Shown here: piece after piece, positions 45,601 through 58,393 of the stretch
Layout: every line of letters starts with the position of its first letter
Numbering within the stretch: position 1 is the first letter of the stretch
From: Aquatica leii
Taxonomy: Eukaryota; Arthropoda; Insecta; Coleoptera; Lampyridae
NCBI GenBank assembly: GCA_035610365.1
Contig: CM069437.1
Coordinates: 52,786,093-52,850,092, forward strand
Reading direction: 5' to 3'
Length of the DNA stretch: 64,000 bases
Translations under genes and position numbers: made by a program
Notes under the pieces: generated by a model
The model's database searches: none
The model's input: only the letters and a program-made list of their open reading frames with translations
Told to the model about the DNA's origin: nothing

Positions 45601-45640
45601 AATTGACACATTAAATGAATTTTATTATCGTAGCAGACTA
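42620..45640. other. Mostly unassigned, includes upstream flank of the outer hAT
   Basis: A segment near 43050-43130 is more GC-rich (GGCGCCGTCGTGCACC) and may hold the outer hAT's 5' end, but no matching inverted repeat was found near 37.5 kb. GGGATAT-type short inverted repeats near 43890-43960 suggest a small hairpin. Otherwise AT-rich without coding relics. Confidence 0.4.
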
Positions 45641-45649
45641 ACAGAAAAG

Positions 45650-48600
45650 TTCAAAATCTATAGATGTTGAAAACTGCTATGATAGTACTGAAGAGGCATA
45701 TTTAGAGCTTAAAACGCGAATTAAAGGTTACATATATGGTTTAGTAAGCAAAAAAACTACTGGATCTTGTTCAATACAAATATTTACAGTGATTTACCAA
45801 GTTGTAGACAAAAGCTTCCACACCAATACCTACATTCTCAGGTTACTATAACTAATGGATGAGGTTTAGAGACGTATTCACTTCTTATATTGGCAATGAT
45901 AGTCATTTATCTAGAATTAAAAAACAACATTACTTCAAGTCGAGTCTCACTGGTGAAACCGAACAATTACTCAACAACTATACATTAACAGAAGCAAATT
46001 ATGATGACACATTGAAAAAGCTCTAAAAAAGGTATGGAAAAGAAGGTGACATAGTAAATAATATCTTAAATCGTTTACTTAATCAACGAAAGTTCAACTC
46101 AGAATTTGCTAAAGGCACTAAAGATATTTTAGATACTTCTGTTCAATGCCTTACTTCACTTAAAAACTTACAAATTGGTATTGATTCATGAAATGAAATT
46201 ATTGATCACATATTAGTCGTAACTTAAACATTGAAACTTACAAATCTGAGAACAATCATTTAAAAATTTAACCGATGTTTTAACTTATCACCAATTTTAC
46301 ATTACAACAGAAATAATCAAAGTTACACAGGACATAAAAGAGCTACCAAGAAAATAAATAAAACCTACCCACTTATCCAAAATACTTATCAAAAGTTTTG
46401 GCACAACGGTTGATACCACTTGCACATACCGCACATAAAATCACTATATTCGCTACTGTCAAGATTTTGCATCACTGACTGTTTCAGAACGTCACGATTC
46501 TTTTAAACAAAACAATATATGTTTCTACTGCCTTGTTAAAGATCACTCAGTGAATATATGCCGTCAAAGTACAACATGCAAAAGTCTGGTCGTAGACATC
46601 ATACCCTGCTCTATCACACAATCATTGAAGTTGAAAAAGGAAAGGAGACCACATTTATAGATACATCCGCACCATCTGAGACAATATCACTACTGTTAAA
46701 TCTTGATTGTATTTCAATCATTGGCAAAATTTCTCGTATATCAGTAGTAACTACAAAATCTGTGGTCACACTTACAATACAGTCCACATTATCTACAACA
46801 ATTTAAAATTGATGCCTATGTACTAAAGAAACTCACTACACTGTTGCTTTCACGAAAATTCTCATATTCATTCTTTATCATTAAAGTTGTATCTTGCTGA
46901 TTCTAACTTTCACAAGCCAAGTTTTATTGATGTTTTGTTGGGCGCCGGAGTACATGCTCACATAATACTTGAAAGATTACATTGATATAATTCTCTTATT
47001 GCAATTAACTTTTATCTTGGTTGATTAATATATTAACAGTATCACAAACTGCTGCTGCTACATAACAAAACAAACAAGTAGATCGGTTATTATAACAATT
47101 TTGAAAAATTGAAGAAAATCTACCACACAAAAACTTATGACAGATCTTAAAATACAGTGTGAAGAACACTTCAAGAATACTCACAGTCTAAACGATGAAA
47201 GACGTTACAATGTGTAATCACAATTCCAATCATCTTGCTATTAGTTGTTTGCATCAAATGGAAAAAAGACTTAGACATAAACCGGACTTTAAAAAAGAGT
47301 ATGTTAAATTTATGAAGCGATATGAATCACACAATCACATTATAAAAGTGTCTGAAACAGAAATGAGTATTATATCTCCAACCGTATTACTTACCTCACC
47401 ACGCTGTTCTTAGGCAAATAAACTTAAGTACGAAGCTCAGTGTAGTCGATGAAAGTGCTGCACCTGAAAAAAGAAATTTATTAAATCGCGTACTGTTGAT
47501 TGGATATTCACTGCAACAAGATATTAGAGATTTATTTACTATATGGAGACAGCATAAATTCTGCTTCGTTGCTAATACCCAGGAGATGTGTAGATAGATA
47601 GTGGTCTTCAAGGAAAATCTTGACAACCAAAGAATCTTGTGACATAAGTCTCCAACGCAAAAGTACCGATTACTCAATGTTACTTATGGAACATCTTGCG
47701 CTCCGTATTTAGCTATTCGTACAATTCGTCAACTGGCTGAAAATGAACAAAAAAATTTTTTTCTAGAAAATAAGTTGTTGAAAGCGGATATGATCTAATG
47801 ACTAGAACGTCTACTAAAGAAGATGCTGCATGTCAGAAAAAAATAATTTCGGAATTGTTTGATTGCGGTGATATTTTCTTACATAAATGGGGGTCTAATA
47901 GTAAATTTGTGTTGCGTAATATTCCAAACAGTGATCAAGAGTTAGAAAATGCAGTGAATATAAAAATAAAAGATACACTGAAAACGTTAGGTAGTATAAA
48001 ATCGAACTCACAAACTGATAACTTTAAATTTAACTTCTAAATAAACTTTAATCTAAATAACAATGTAACCAAAAAAAATGCTTTATCTACCATCGCTAGA
48101 ACTTTTAATCCTCTAGGTTAGTTAACACCTGATGTTGTTTTACTCAAAATTTTTATGCAGAAACTATGTTTAGCAGGTGTAGAATAGAATCAAGAATTGC
48201 ATACAAATTTAAAATATGAATAGATGAATTACCTTAATAACTTTCAGCACGCTGAAAGCATTTAGTTCCTTCGATGGTTTGGAGTAACTAGAGTTGGACT
48301 GCATAGTTTTAGTGATGCCTCTTGTACTGCATATGCTAAAATAGTGTACCTCAGATTTTGAGGAAGTAACGGTAAAACTTATGTATGTCTGCTTATGGCA
48401 AAGTCTAAAGTAGTGCCAGTAATAGAAATCTCACTTTCACGTTTCAAACTTTGCGGTGCAGTGCTTTTAACTAGGTTACTTCAACACTTAAAACCATATT
48501 GAAAATTAAGGATAATTATACGTATGCGTGGATAGACGCAACTATAGTTTTGGATTTAGCGTCTGGAGGCGACAATCAGAACTGTGGTGGAGTGGTCCAC

Positions 48601-49692
48601 AATTTTTACACGATAGTAATTACACAAAAACTGACATTCTTGATACTTTATTAGAATGTAAACTTAAAATTAAATCAAATATTTATTATGTTGATAATAA
48701 GAATGCTACATATCATTTAAAACTATTTCCTACTTTTGATAAGTTAATACGTGTTACTGCTTATTGTTTGAGATTTATAAACTATTGTAATAAAGTTACC
48801 ATCGCTTTAAATAAATTTAATTAACTAGTTAATTGTTTCCGATGTTCATTCATGGGCAATTTACTTGACTTTATCATCAAACCTGATCGACCTTTTATTA
48901 TAAGTCGTGTAGACTTTGCAGGACCATTTACTATAAAATTATATTCAAGTCGCTGTAACAAGACAAGTAAGGTTTGTATATGCTTATTTTTGTGTAGAGT
49001 CACAAAGGCTGTTTAAATGGAGTTAACAACAGATCTTATACAGCTGCATTTTTAGCAGCTTTCTGCAGTTTTACTGCGCGATTGAGATTGCTGAACTTCT
49101 AGCCAACGATCAAACGACTTGAAACTTTATACCTCGTAGTGCTTCACATTTTGGTGGCCTTTGGGAATCTAGTGTGAAAACTGTTAAATGTCATTTAAAG
49201 CGTGTTATAGGACAGACATTAGTGACATATTTTTTTAACTCAAATTGAAGCTTGTGTAAATTCTTGTCCTATTACTTTAGTTGATACTTCTATTGACGAG
49301 CTTCCATTATCTCCCAGATATTTCTTAATAAGAGAAGCTTTAAAATTAGCTCTCTAAATCTATGACACATGATTCAGCGTATGTTCCATTGGCAAAAATG
49401 ACAGTGTGAATATTTAACGACATTGCAACATTAGTATAAATGAAATATTTTACAACCAAAGTTGCCGTTAGGTACAATTATGTTGGATAATAGACTGCCT
49501 CCGGAAAAATGGCTTTTGGGTCGTATTATCGAGAAAGACCCAGGTGCAGATAAAGTAACTAGAGTAGGTACACTACAGTATAAAAATAAGGTCTTTAAAG
49601 CAAAGTTTTGTCTATTGTCTTTGGATGTAGCTGACTTTTATAACTATGTTTATAATATTGGTTTGTCTGTTAAGGACTTTAGTCGTCCTTAG
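45650..49692 (+). pseudogene. BEL/Pao LTR retrotransposon gag-pol relic
   Basis: Gag (DUF1759-type): YFKSSLTGETEQLLNNYTL, EANYDDTLKKL, then NNILNRLLNQRKFNSEFAKG. Knuckle trace with RRHHTLLYH at 46560. Protease end: LADSNFHKPSFIDVLLGAG. RT: LPHHAVLRQINLSTKL-like block, YSLQQDIRDLFTIW, QRILWHKSPTQKYRLLNVTYG, then ATIRQLAENE-like residues; the YVDD box is broken and the frame resumes at DLMTRTSTKEDAACQKK. RNase H: LHSFSDASCTAYAKIVYLR. Integrase: SHFGGLWESSVKTVKCHLKR, and the C-terminal NRLPPEKWLLGRIIEKDPG, ending at TAG 49692. Typical BEL/Pao order. Numerous stops and shifts. Confidence 0.9.
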
Positions 49693-49701
49693 GTGGCGGG
49701 A

Positions 49702-50125
49702 TGTTTAGTTATAGGCATGTGTAGGTCAAAAAAAGGGTATTTTAGTAATTAAATCTTGTCAATTAGTAATAATAAATAATACACATGTAATTGCAAATGG
49801 TATTTTAATAAACATTAAAATAACAAATAATCAAAGTGAGTGCAATAAGTACTACGTTTTAATACAAATGCAATGAAATGACTTCAAAAATTTTGACAAA
49901 GCCACATATTATTTCAATTACAATCAGATGATTTTCACTAAAGTAGTTTTATTTAACATGTTGACTAACAAGCTTCCCACACAGCCAAAAGTAACCAAAA
50001 GTCTTAATAAAGGTAACCGCTTTGGATTGGCAAATGTGATCATAGAGTACCCAAAAGTACACCCAATGGTTAACTATGTCCCACTTAATCCCTTCATAGG
50101 ATACTCTTATACTGACCTTGCGTGT
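49702..50125 (+). repeat. Probable start of the BEL/Pao 3' LTR
   Basis: The polyprotein ends and a purine tract (AGGTGGCGGGA) is followed by TGTTTAGTTATAGG, the expected position and first bases (TG) of the 3' LTR. AATAAA-like signals follow near 49765-49815. I could not find a matching 5' LTR upstream of gag, so the LTR's far end is undefined. Confidence 0.5.
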
Positions 50126-50129
50126 ATGC

Positions 50130-50640
50130 AACGGTCAACCTTTTAGGATAACCCGAAATTAACCGAAACGGGCAACTTATTGTCCACTTTTAAAGCTACT
50201 CTAAAGATACTTCTTTTTAGTTATTCATTGGTCAACTTGTTGGGCTAACCTAAAGTTAATCGAAATGCCCGGTGCATAGTTGAATTTTAAAACTACTAAA
50301 AAGATACCATTTTTTGTATGATCAACGTTCAACCTGTTAAGGTAATCTAAAGCTAATCGAAAGTGATTGTTAATGGATGGTATTTAAAACTGCCTAAAAG
50401 ATACTAATTTTTGTTTGCTTAACGTTCAACCCGTTAGGATAACTTAAAGTTAATCTAAATGTGTATTTTACTATTTAATTTTAAAGCTGTTTAAAATATA
50501 CAATTTTTGCACTTATTCAAGAATCAACCTGAAGTTAACTGTAAAAGATGTGTAATTGTTGGATTGTAAAACTGCTTAAAAAATACTATTTTTTCAGTTG
50601 TTCAACGATTAATGGCTGCTTAACGGATATCTTATAGTTA
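50130..50640 (+). repeat. Tandem repeat, period about 98 bp, five to six copies
   Basis: Successive units start near 50132, 50231, 50328, 50427, 50520 and 50598. Each opens with a TTCAACCTGTTAGGATAACC-like block, then AAAGTTAATCGAAA, then TTTTAAAACTGCTTAAAAGA and TACTATTTTTTG. The first four are similar in length and the last two are shorter and more diverged. No coding potential. It starts shortly after the presumed BEL/Pao LTR. Confidence 0.7.
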
Positions 50641-50649
50641 ACATTTGAA

Positions 50650-52870
50650 AATAAAACACATTAAAGTAAAGGTGCAAGTCTTGAAAAACAGATTTTATAC
50701 GATTCGATATAATACATATATATTTATTATTTATTTACAAATTTAAAAATATCTAAAATAAATGTCATCGCCTATAACCCTTTTTCACACTTTTTCTCGA
50801 TTTTCTAATCCACACCTTTGTCGCCACTAAAACGTTAATTCAATGATTCTTGAAATCTATTTTTGTTAAGTTTAAATTAACCCCGTAACGTGCATGCTCG
50901 AGTTAATTCTATAACGCTAAATGGGCCAAAATAGGCACGCTCGAATCAATTCGAGCGCTATCGCTATAGGAAACATAAGAAAAAATGGTCTTTTTGATTT
51001 TTTTATTTACATCTGTCTTGTAAGCTATAAAATGTTAATGAGTAATATTACTTTTCGTGCAGTTGTAAAACAAAGAAACGTTTTTTTTGAAAATTATTAT
51101 TGATTTAGTAGTGAAAGACTTTTTTTGTAATGTAATATGTAAAAATTATAAAACTGCAAAGATAAGTGTTTATAGACAGTTATTTTGTATTTAGTTATTA
51201 CTTTTGGCCAAAATAAAGTTCAAAAATGTATTTTCTTAAATTTAAAAAAATGATTCTTTTGTGGTTTTTTTTTTTAAAAAGTGCTTTAAGAGGTTAAATA
51301 AGAAGTTGAGAATAATCAGTACAAATGTCATATCCTTATTGTTAACTGCGACATGAAAACTTAAGTTACAATTTTTTTTACGAAATTTAATTTTTTTTTA
51401 ATGATGGCTACATAATAAAAAACTGTTGAATTAATTCCAGAAAGTTCATTTGAAGCACTAGATCAATTATTGTATTGTCACTTTCGACATTAATAATACT
51501 TTTTTACCGTTTATCCTGAATAAACTATCCTTTAATAAGAAACACTAAAATTTGCCTGTATTACGTTTTTAAAATTGGATATTGATGCGCATATAGCTCC
51601 TTTATGAGTCACAATATTAAAGAAGCTTAAATACAAAACTTGTTGTTCGGTATGTCTGTTTGGAAAAATTCATTTTTCTTATTTGCTATCAAGAGGCCAA
51701 GTTTATATTGTAATTGTTTAACAGATTTGTTAAAGCAGAAATGAATATTAAACTCTGCTCAAAGTAATAACGATTTGTTTTAAAAAAAATTTTGTCAGCA
51801 TCGACAGAATGAGATTCTTTAAATGAAATTTCCTATAAAACTGCAATATCTAAGAAAAAGACCTTGAATGGTCGAAGAGACCGACACAGGGATTAAAATA
51901 TCCACAAAGGCTATTGTTTGGTGCCCAGTTGACACACAGCCGCAATGCAAAACACGTTCTTAAATTAATCATTTACCGTAACGGATGAAACAAAAACGAC
52001 AAAAAAAGTTTTTACAATCAACATTAAGATGCCATCGCGTTTATTAATACTTTCTCTTTAACCTGCTAAACGCCTTTGAAGAAAAACTTGATATTTTTTA
52101 TCGATTTAAGGGCGATAATTTGAGCTATTGTCAATACGATTTTGTATCGATCTACATTACAAATTATAAAAAAGTTTGTTTAAAAAAAATAATTTTTAGG
52201 TTGAAATTAAATTTAAAAAATCATTAGGCTACAAACAAAAAAGAACAATGTTTATGACAATAATCGGATTAAAATAGTACATTCCAGAAAACTGTTGTGC
52301 TAGGGTAATAGTGGAACTAAAATAAAGTTTACTTCTAAGGAATTCATTGTTAGCCAATTAGATTTTTATTATAAATGTAAGCAGCAACTAAGCTTACAAA
52401 CACTAATTAATAATAATCAATTACACTTACAACTCCACTAAAATGTTTCTTTTCAAATACAAGTTTTTCTAAGATAATTAGTTTCAGAATTACAGCAAAT
52501 AATTAGCGAAACAATGACTGCAGGTTCCATCTGCAGTGCTTTTAAATATTTTTAAAATAAGTGTTTGTCTATTTAAAAAAACATACCCTTGAATTTGTTG
52601 TAATTAGAGCTTACGGAGCGACTAACTAACTTCTGACGATTTTGATCAATTCTTTAAAAATTCATAATCTGAAAACTAAGCGGCAATGCACAAAAAACCA
52701 AAATAAAGGTACTTTTTTGCAATGAGAATCACCAAAAATCAGAAACGCAATTGGTAAACTCATTTCTTAGTTCCTCCTTGTAAGTCGTAATAATAGTAAG
52801 AGGTAACTATTAGAATATAGAAAAGTAATTTTGGTTTACGGTGATTTTTCTTCCGAGGACGTTTTTCCGC
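50650..52870. other. AT-rich sequence without recognised features
   Basis: No coding relics. A slightly GC-richer island around 50880-50960 contains ATGCTCGAGTTAATTC and, shortly after, a similar ACGCTCGAATCAATTC, a local duplication. Confidence 0.5.
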
Positions 52871-52879
52871 GATACAGTC

Positions 52880-53290
52880 TTATTCTACACAAAAACATTC
52901 TACTAAAAGGTTAATTTTTAGGATTAACATAAAATTAACTTTTTAGAATGTCTGTTTCACAACTTTTATAGACATTGATTATAAAACTCACCGAAAATAA
53001 CGTTTATGTGGTTACTAAAAAGACATGTAGTCTCATTCTGTACTATAAGGCTACTAAAAACTTAATTTTTAGGATTAACAATAAATTAATTTTGTAGGAT
53101 GTCAGTTGTATAACTTTTTCAAGGCATTAATTAGAAATCTCTGAAAAGATATCGAAAAGTTAACTTATAGGGTTAGTAAAAAACAAGATTTTTATGGTTA
53201 CCATCAAGTTAACTTTTTAAAACGGCTTTTGAGTAACAATTAAAGTTGTCTATTGAAAAGTTATCCAAAAGTCAACCTCTGTGGGTAAGA
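52880..53290 (+). repeat. Second tandem array with GGTTAAC-type motifs
   Basis: Three imperfect units of roughly 125-155 bp begin near 52913, 53066 and 53191. Each starts TTTTTAGGATTAAC or TTTTTATGGTTACC, followed by AAATTAACTTTTTAG-like bases and later a GTTACTAAAAA-like block. The motif vocabulary resembles the 50.1-kb array, but the alignment is weak and I cannot say whether the arrays are homologous. Confidence 0.45.
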
Positions 53291-53299
53291 AACGAGATA

Positions 53300-55020
53300 G
53301 GTCCCCATATTTTATACTTTAAGCTTATACAAAAAGTAACCATTACGTTTACAATTTGGCGTATTATTAGGAATAACTATTTGTTGTGAATAAGTTAACC
53401 ATTAAGGACACGCGGTAGAACTAACTTTTATGAATGACTAAAAGGCACGATAAAGATACCACATGCTTGTCAACTTTTCAGGTTAAAGTATGATCATTTT
53501 TTAGACAATTAAGGTTAACTTTGGTTATGTGGGTTATATTCACGATTCTGTTTTTTGGTACTATATGGGTCACAGGTGATACATTGGGTTGGAGTAAATT
53601 CTGTACCCTGTGATATTGAACACTGCTATTGCAATAAGATTTAAAAATATTTGGTTGCAACGTTAATGAATTTAAACTACAGCACCGGTACTGAAAGAAA
53701 CTAAGTTTTCTATAGATAAAGATGGCAAAATTTAAGCCTTTGGACTTTCTGTGTTGGTACACAACGACGGGAACCTTATGTAACACATGATACATATGAT
53801 AGCCAATAACCAGAATCTGTTTGAAATGTTGTACGAAAGTAGTCACAGACCAAACGACTTTTCTTCAAAGTTTTTTTTTTTTACACGAAAGTAACACTTT
53901 TGTAGAATTTGAAAATGACGTGTAAACAATGGGCCGTAAGGTTTTTGAATAAAAAGATTTTTATAAAAAATTGAAGAACTTTCAGTCCGATAAGATCTTG
54001 GACCGCATAGTTTTCACGTGTAAACGTCCCCATGTGTCGATCTTTGATTGACTTCGCGGTCTCCTTATATTCTTTTATTTATATATAACTTTATGGTTTC
54101 GATTTAATTAATCGACGTCTCTATCTATTATTGCTCATTTTGAATATGTGGCTTTTCCAATCCCATCGAAGCTAGTGCAGTCAATGTATTATGTCTGTCA
54201 CTTTCAAACTTTTCTATAATTTTTTACTAGGTATGTGTCACGTATGTAATTCTTATCACACGTCTCTTCATTGCACGTTCAACTTAAAGTTTTTTTTACT
54301 ACGTTGTTAATCCTATCCTAGGATTCTGTGCTATACGTTAGAGTCAAAAACTTGTGTTAACCGAAGAATCTTCTTTTATTGTATTTGGTAGTTAAGATTT
54401 TATTAATTTCTAAAATGCGGGTCATGTCAATAACATGCGTCTATCTAAATCAACATTATTTTTATCGTCACATTTTAGCTTCTTGAATATGTCTTCTAAT
54501 CTTAATGCAGATAACTAATAATAAGTTTTACATTAGTGGCTTTTGCGCGGTGCACTCTGAGTAGCGTCTATTTGTCAATTTGTAGATCCAAATGAATAGC
54601 ACGAGTAAACGTGGAACTATGTGACGTGGACTGGTAAAACGGATACGTCTGCACTTAATGTCGTGATATCCGTATTTACAAATGAAAGCAACCGTGATGC
54701 AGCTTAGATAGGCTTTTGGCTACGGTAATCTATTGTTTGCAAATTTTAAACTTAATTATATGCAATCTAAACAAGAAGGTGTCGGTTTCTCTATGCGAGC
54801 GATACTTCTAAAACACCAAATTCAAAATTTTTGACAAGGAACCGAAAGCCCGATATGGGTTCTAGATCTAACTTCCGTTTTAGATGCCTAGTTTAAATTT
54901 TAGACAGAAATTTAAGGCGAGGCACAAATCTTCGTGTAGAAGCCGTACGCGGATCAATACGCTTGGGGTCTATGCGACTGCTTTTGCGCATTTATAAAAC
55001 GGTCGACAATTCACCAGGTC
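53300..55020. other. Unassigned sequence
   Basis: A 122-residue minus-strand open frame (53846-53478) and its surroundings show no recognisable motif. No element ends found. Confidence 0.45.
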
Positions 55021-55024
55021 CCAA

Positions 55025-55369
55025 CTACTTTGGTAATCTAAATAAAGCAAAGGGCGAAAGCGATAAAACACAAAAATTTACACTAGTGGAGGAGAGTGCG
55101 ACGGCGACTCGTCCAACGAGTTGCTGCAGCAAGATGAGTATCTCAGATGAACCCATCATGTTTAGTTTTTGTCGTGCAACATGTCCTTTAAAAAGCACTC
55201 TATCTTCTCTTTGTGGAGTACTGCCACCCAGAATTAACGCGTGCAAGGTCAGTTTGTCTAGGTGTCGCACTTTTTTGTCGATTATTTTTTTTGGTATTTG
55301 CATGTAATATGATTTGAACTGTAGCATTAAAATGTATGTTTGAAGGCTTTTCTTGTAGTCTACATCCAT
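55025..55369 (-). other. Unrecognised open segment, both strands open
   Basis: A 114-codon minus-strand frame (IIDKKVRHLDKLTLHALILG, then GGSTPQREDRVLFKGH) overlaps a 114-codon plus-strand frame (54963-55307) in a locally GC-richer patch. It lies just downstream, on the minus strand, of LINE-D, but the residues match no LINE block I know. Either strand could be coding, or the openness may simply follow from composition. Confidence 0.25.
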
Positions 55370-55399
55370 CCATAGTGATAATTGTGTTCACTTGGTTAC

Positions 55400-56400
55400 T
55401 CTACTAGCAATCTAATTGGTTGTAGGTGGTCTAAACTACTAATGCTTTTGCAGAACTCAGCTTGTTTGTATGGTTGGTAGCAATCAAGTTTGTTGATGAA
55501 TCGTTCTGTAATTATTTTTTTTGTACAAAACTAAGAGAAGACTGATAAGTTTATAGTTTGTCAATTTGTATGTATTTCTTTTTTAACCAAAATCAGCAAA
55601 CCATTCTTCCAAACATTGCAGATTCTGTTCTTTGTTAAACATTTATTGTATAGTATTTTTAGTAATTATAGTATTCGTTCTTTCGTATTTTAGCATTTCT
55701 GCTGCCATATTCTTGGTCATTTGGTAATTTTTTTTTTATTATTATTCAATTGTTATATTTGGTATTTTATCTGGTCAGCGTTTCTAACTATATGTATTTC
55801 TTGATTGTTGAATATGTTTTTACTTGCGTAGTAAAAACATATTCAAGAACAAGAACATACTGCGTGTTCTTGTTCTATATAAAGTTTTTAATTTTAGCTA
55901 TTATTGTCTATTGTTTGTGTTTGTTCTACAGTTTTTTTTATATTTGTATTTAGTTGTTTTTCTACATTAATTTGTTGCTTTTTACTAAACTTTCTTGTTT
56001 CCAGGTTTACGTCAATATGTATTTTAGCTTTTACCGTTCAATGGTCGCTTAGTGTCTTTGTTGTTACTTGGTACAAAGTCAATTTCATTTTTTTCTGTTC
56101 CATTGAGACTCTTTCAAATTAATCGTCTCTTCTCCTGGCTTTTTAAAGTATGTTCATTATATTAAAATTATTTTTGTTTATATAGTTACTACCATAGTTT
56201 TTTTTCCATTTATTGACCTTAAACCGAAAAGTTCCACTGTTTTGTTGTCATCTTTTTGTTTTCCAAGTTTCGCATTAAACTATCGACAATAATTATGTAC
56301 CATGTGCTGTTCTGTTAATATCTTTATAAAATTGTTTAACCTCTTCGTCTATATGTTTGATAATTATGCATTGTTTATTGATTTTTATATCTACTAAATT
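55400..56400 (-). pseudogene. LINE-D endonuclease and reverse transcriptase start
   Basis: Minus strand. At about 56360 HIDEEVKQFYKDINRTAHGT leads to FNAKLGKQKDDNKTVELFGL at 56290-56240, the GDFNAKLG block (Gly-Asp eroded) of an APE-type LINE endonuclease. NIMNIL, ESQWNRKK and VKAKIHIDVNLETRKFSKK (about 56030) follow. RT onset appears near 55600-55440: LVKKEIHT, YQPYKQAEFCKSISSLDHL, corresponding to the QAGFRKGYSTLDHL motif. The RT core downstream is lost. Stops and frame changes throughout. Confidence 0.75.
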
Positions 56401-56409
56401 TATTATTTC

Positions 56410-58190
56410 CGATATATTCTTGTGTTGCACTGTAGTGTACCTGCCTGTTCATCAATGTCATGTATTCTTTTTTGTTTTTTCTTACTTCTGACATTATACT
56501 TCATTGCATTTTGCGTATTTCTTGTTCTAATTTTGTCATTCTATCTTCTGTGTTGACGATAGCTTTAACCATTTTAATTGTGTCATTATAATTAAAACTC
56601 TGTAGCTAGCATTTAAAATGGTGATTACATTTATCCAAATTTGCAACATACATCTTTTACAAATTTCAACGTATTGGTATTTGACAATTAAAAAACAATC
56701 TACTTAAGATTCTTTCTCTCTACTTTGGAGTCATCAGTGTATTTTATACTACTGTATAGAGTTTTGGCCAGTTTGCCAATGTTTTGACTGTGTTGTTTAT
56801 TTTCCAAAACAAGGAACACGTATGAAGTATTTCTTTTCTTCATATGTACCATTTATAGATAGATCTTTTTATCACGATAATTTTTGGCAATGCGTTGGCC
56901 TTGTTTTTATTAGTCAATCCAGTTTCTCCAAAGAATTATTAAGTTAATTTTGTTTTCCAATTAAAATATTTTATTCCACTTTCAAAACTAACCTATTGCA
57001 AAATAGGCGCATTCAATATCAGCATTAGTTGGCAATAAACTGTTTTTTATATAATAGATGTTTTTTCCGGTAAAATAGTAAACACATCCATAACCACATT
57101 TATCAGCAGTAAAATACAGCTTACATCCGCAGTTTCGTGTGTCATCAATTAATAAATTTTAATTGGGAACTTATACTAGAATGTCTGAATTTCAAATTTG
57201 TTTAATTCTAAATTCTTTTTTTACGTTTTCTTGGTGTGTTACCAAGACCGAATTTATATTTTAAACTATTTGGTGCAGGTTTTATTTTTTTTTGATTTAG
57301 TTACCTTTAGATAGAATTATGGAATTTTAAAGCTGCAGTTTTGAAACCTTTCATATAGATTAATTTCAGTAATTACATCCAATAAAATTCAAGTTTTAAT
57401 TAAAGATTTACAATAGTGGTGCAACTGCAATAATTTAAAACATTATAAATATTCAGTTATGTGTGTGTTTTGAGGTCACCGCACTGAAACGATCAGGTTT
57501 TTACTAGAAAAAAACAGACATTAAAAACGTTATAGTGTGATAAATCTCACAAAATCCATTAGAAAAAAACTATAAACTTAATTTCAAATTTAATTTGCAA
57601 GAAAGCGTTTCATTTTAACAAAAAAAGTCGTTTTTTTGTTACATTTTAAATTTACGCATTATTTCAAGTAAGATGGATTTTATATCAGCGTACTTATAAT
57701 TCGTATTTCATCGTATACATTCGCAATAAATTTTGAATTATAATAGAGTTTGGGTTTCGTTTTATTTTTTGATGAGATTTGGAGATAGCATTTAAACGCG
57801 AATACGTGAAAGTGGGATTTGTAATTGTGTGTATTTTAGTGATTACAATCTGTATTAGGATGTCAGTTTATTATGATATGAATATATGAATAGATATAGA
57901 TTTACCTAACAGGAGATTTCTGAATCGTTTTAACGAAGCGGGAAACGCGTTTCAACTAAAAATCACTATTGTCTGTTTTTAGATATTTATCTTGACGTTG
58001 TAAATACTTTATGTATGTGTCAGGTTGATATATGGCAGATATGTACTTAAACTTGTCAAAAATCGTTTTATCCTAGTTAAAATTAAATTTAATTAAAGTT
58101 TTTTAAGCAATCGCGAATTAACTTTAGTTTATAGATTACATAAAAATGCAATTATTATTAATTTTGTTAATCAATTCTCAATTTTTTCTA
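56410..58190. other. Mostly unassigned, partly LINE-D upstream region
   Basis: A minus-strand frame near 56590-56490 (MVKAIVNTEDRMTKLEQEIRKM) is coiled-coil-like and could be a remnant of LINE-D's upstream ORF. The remainder is AT-rich with nothing recognised. Confidence 0.45.
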
Positions 58191-58384
58191 GAGTGCAGCT
58201 ATTATTATTAATAAAAAAATCAGATGTACTGGTACAAAATACAAAGCAATATCTAAACGTGGTTTTGATTGACCTAAATAAAATGTATAAACTACAAATG
58301 ACCCACGTAAATGCACAGACTAGCACGTCAGATGAAGAAAAACTGAGAAACTTCTATGAGAGTTTGACCAAAGTAAAACAACAA

Positions 58385-58393
58385 GAAAAGACA
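58385..58393. repeat. Left target site duplication of PLE-C
   Basis: GAAAAGACA, repeated at 60219-60227. Part of the interrupted endonuclease codons (EKT). Confidence 0.7.

Noticed and set aside
53478-53846. 122-residue minus-strand open frame
   Set aside because: Length is notable for the region, but no motif, composition or context supports coding and no homolog is recognised.
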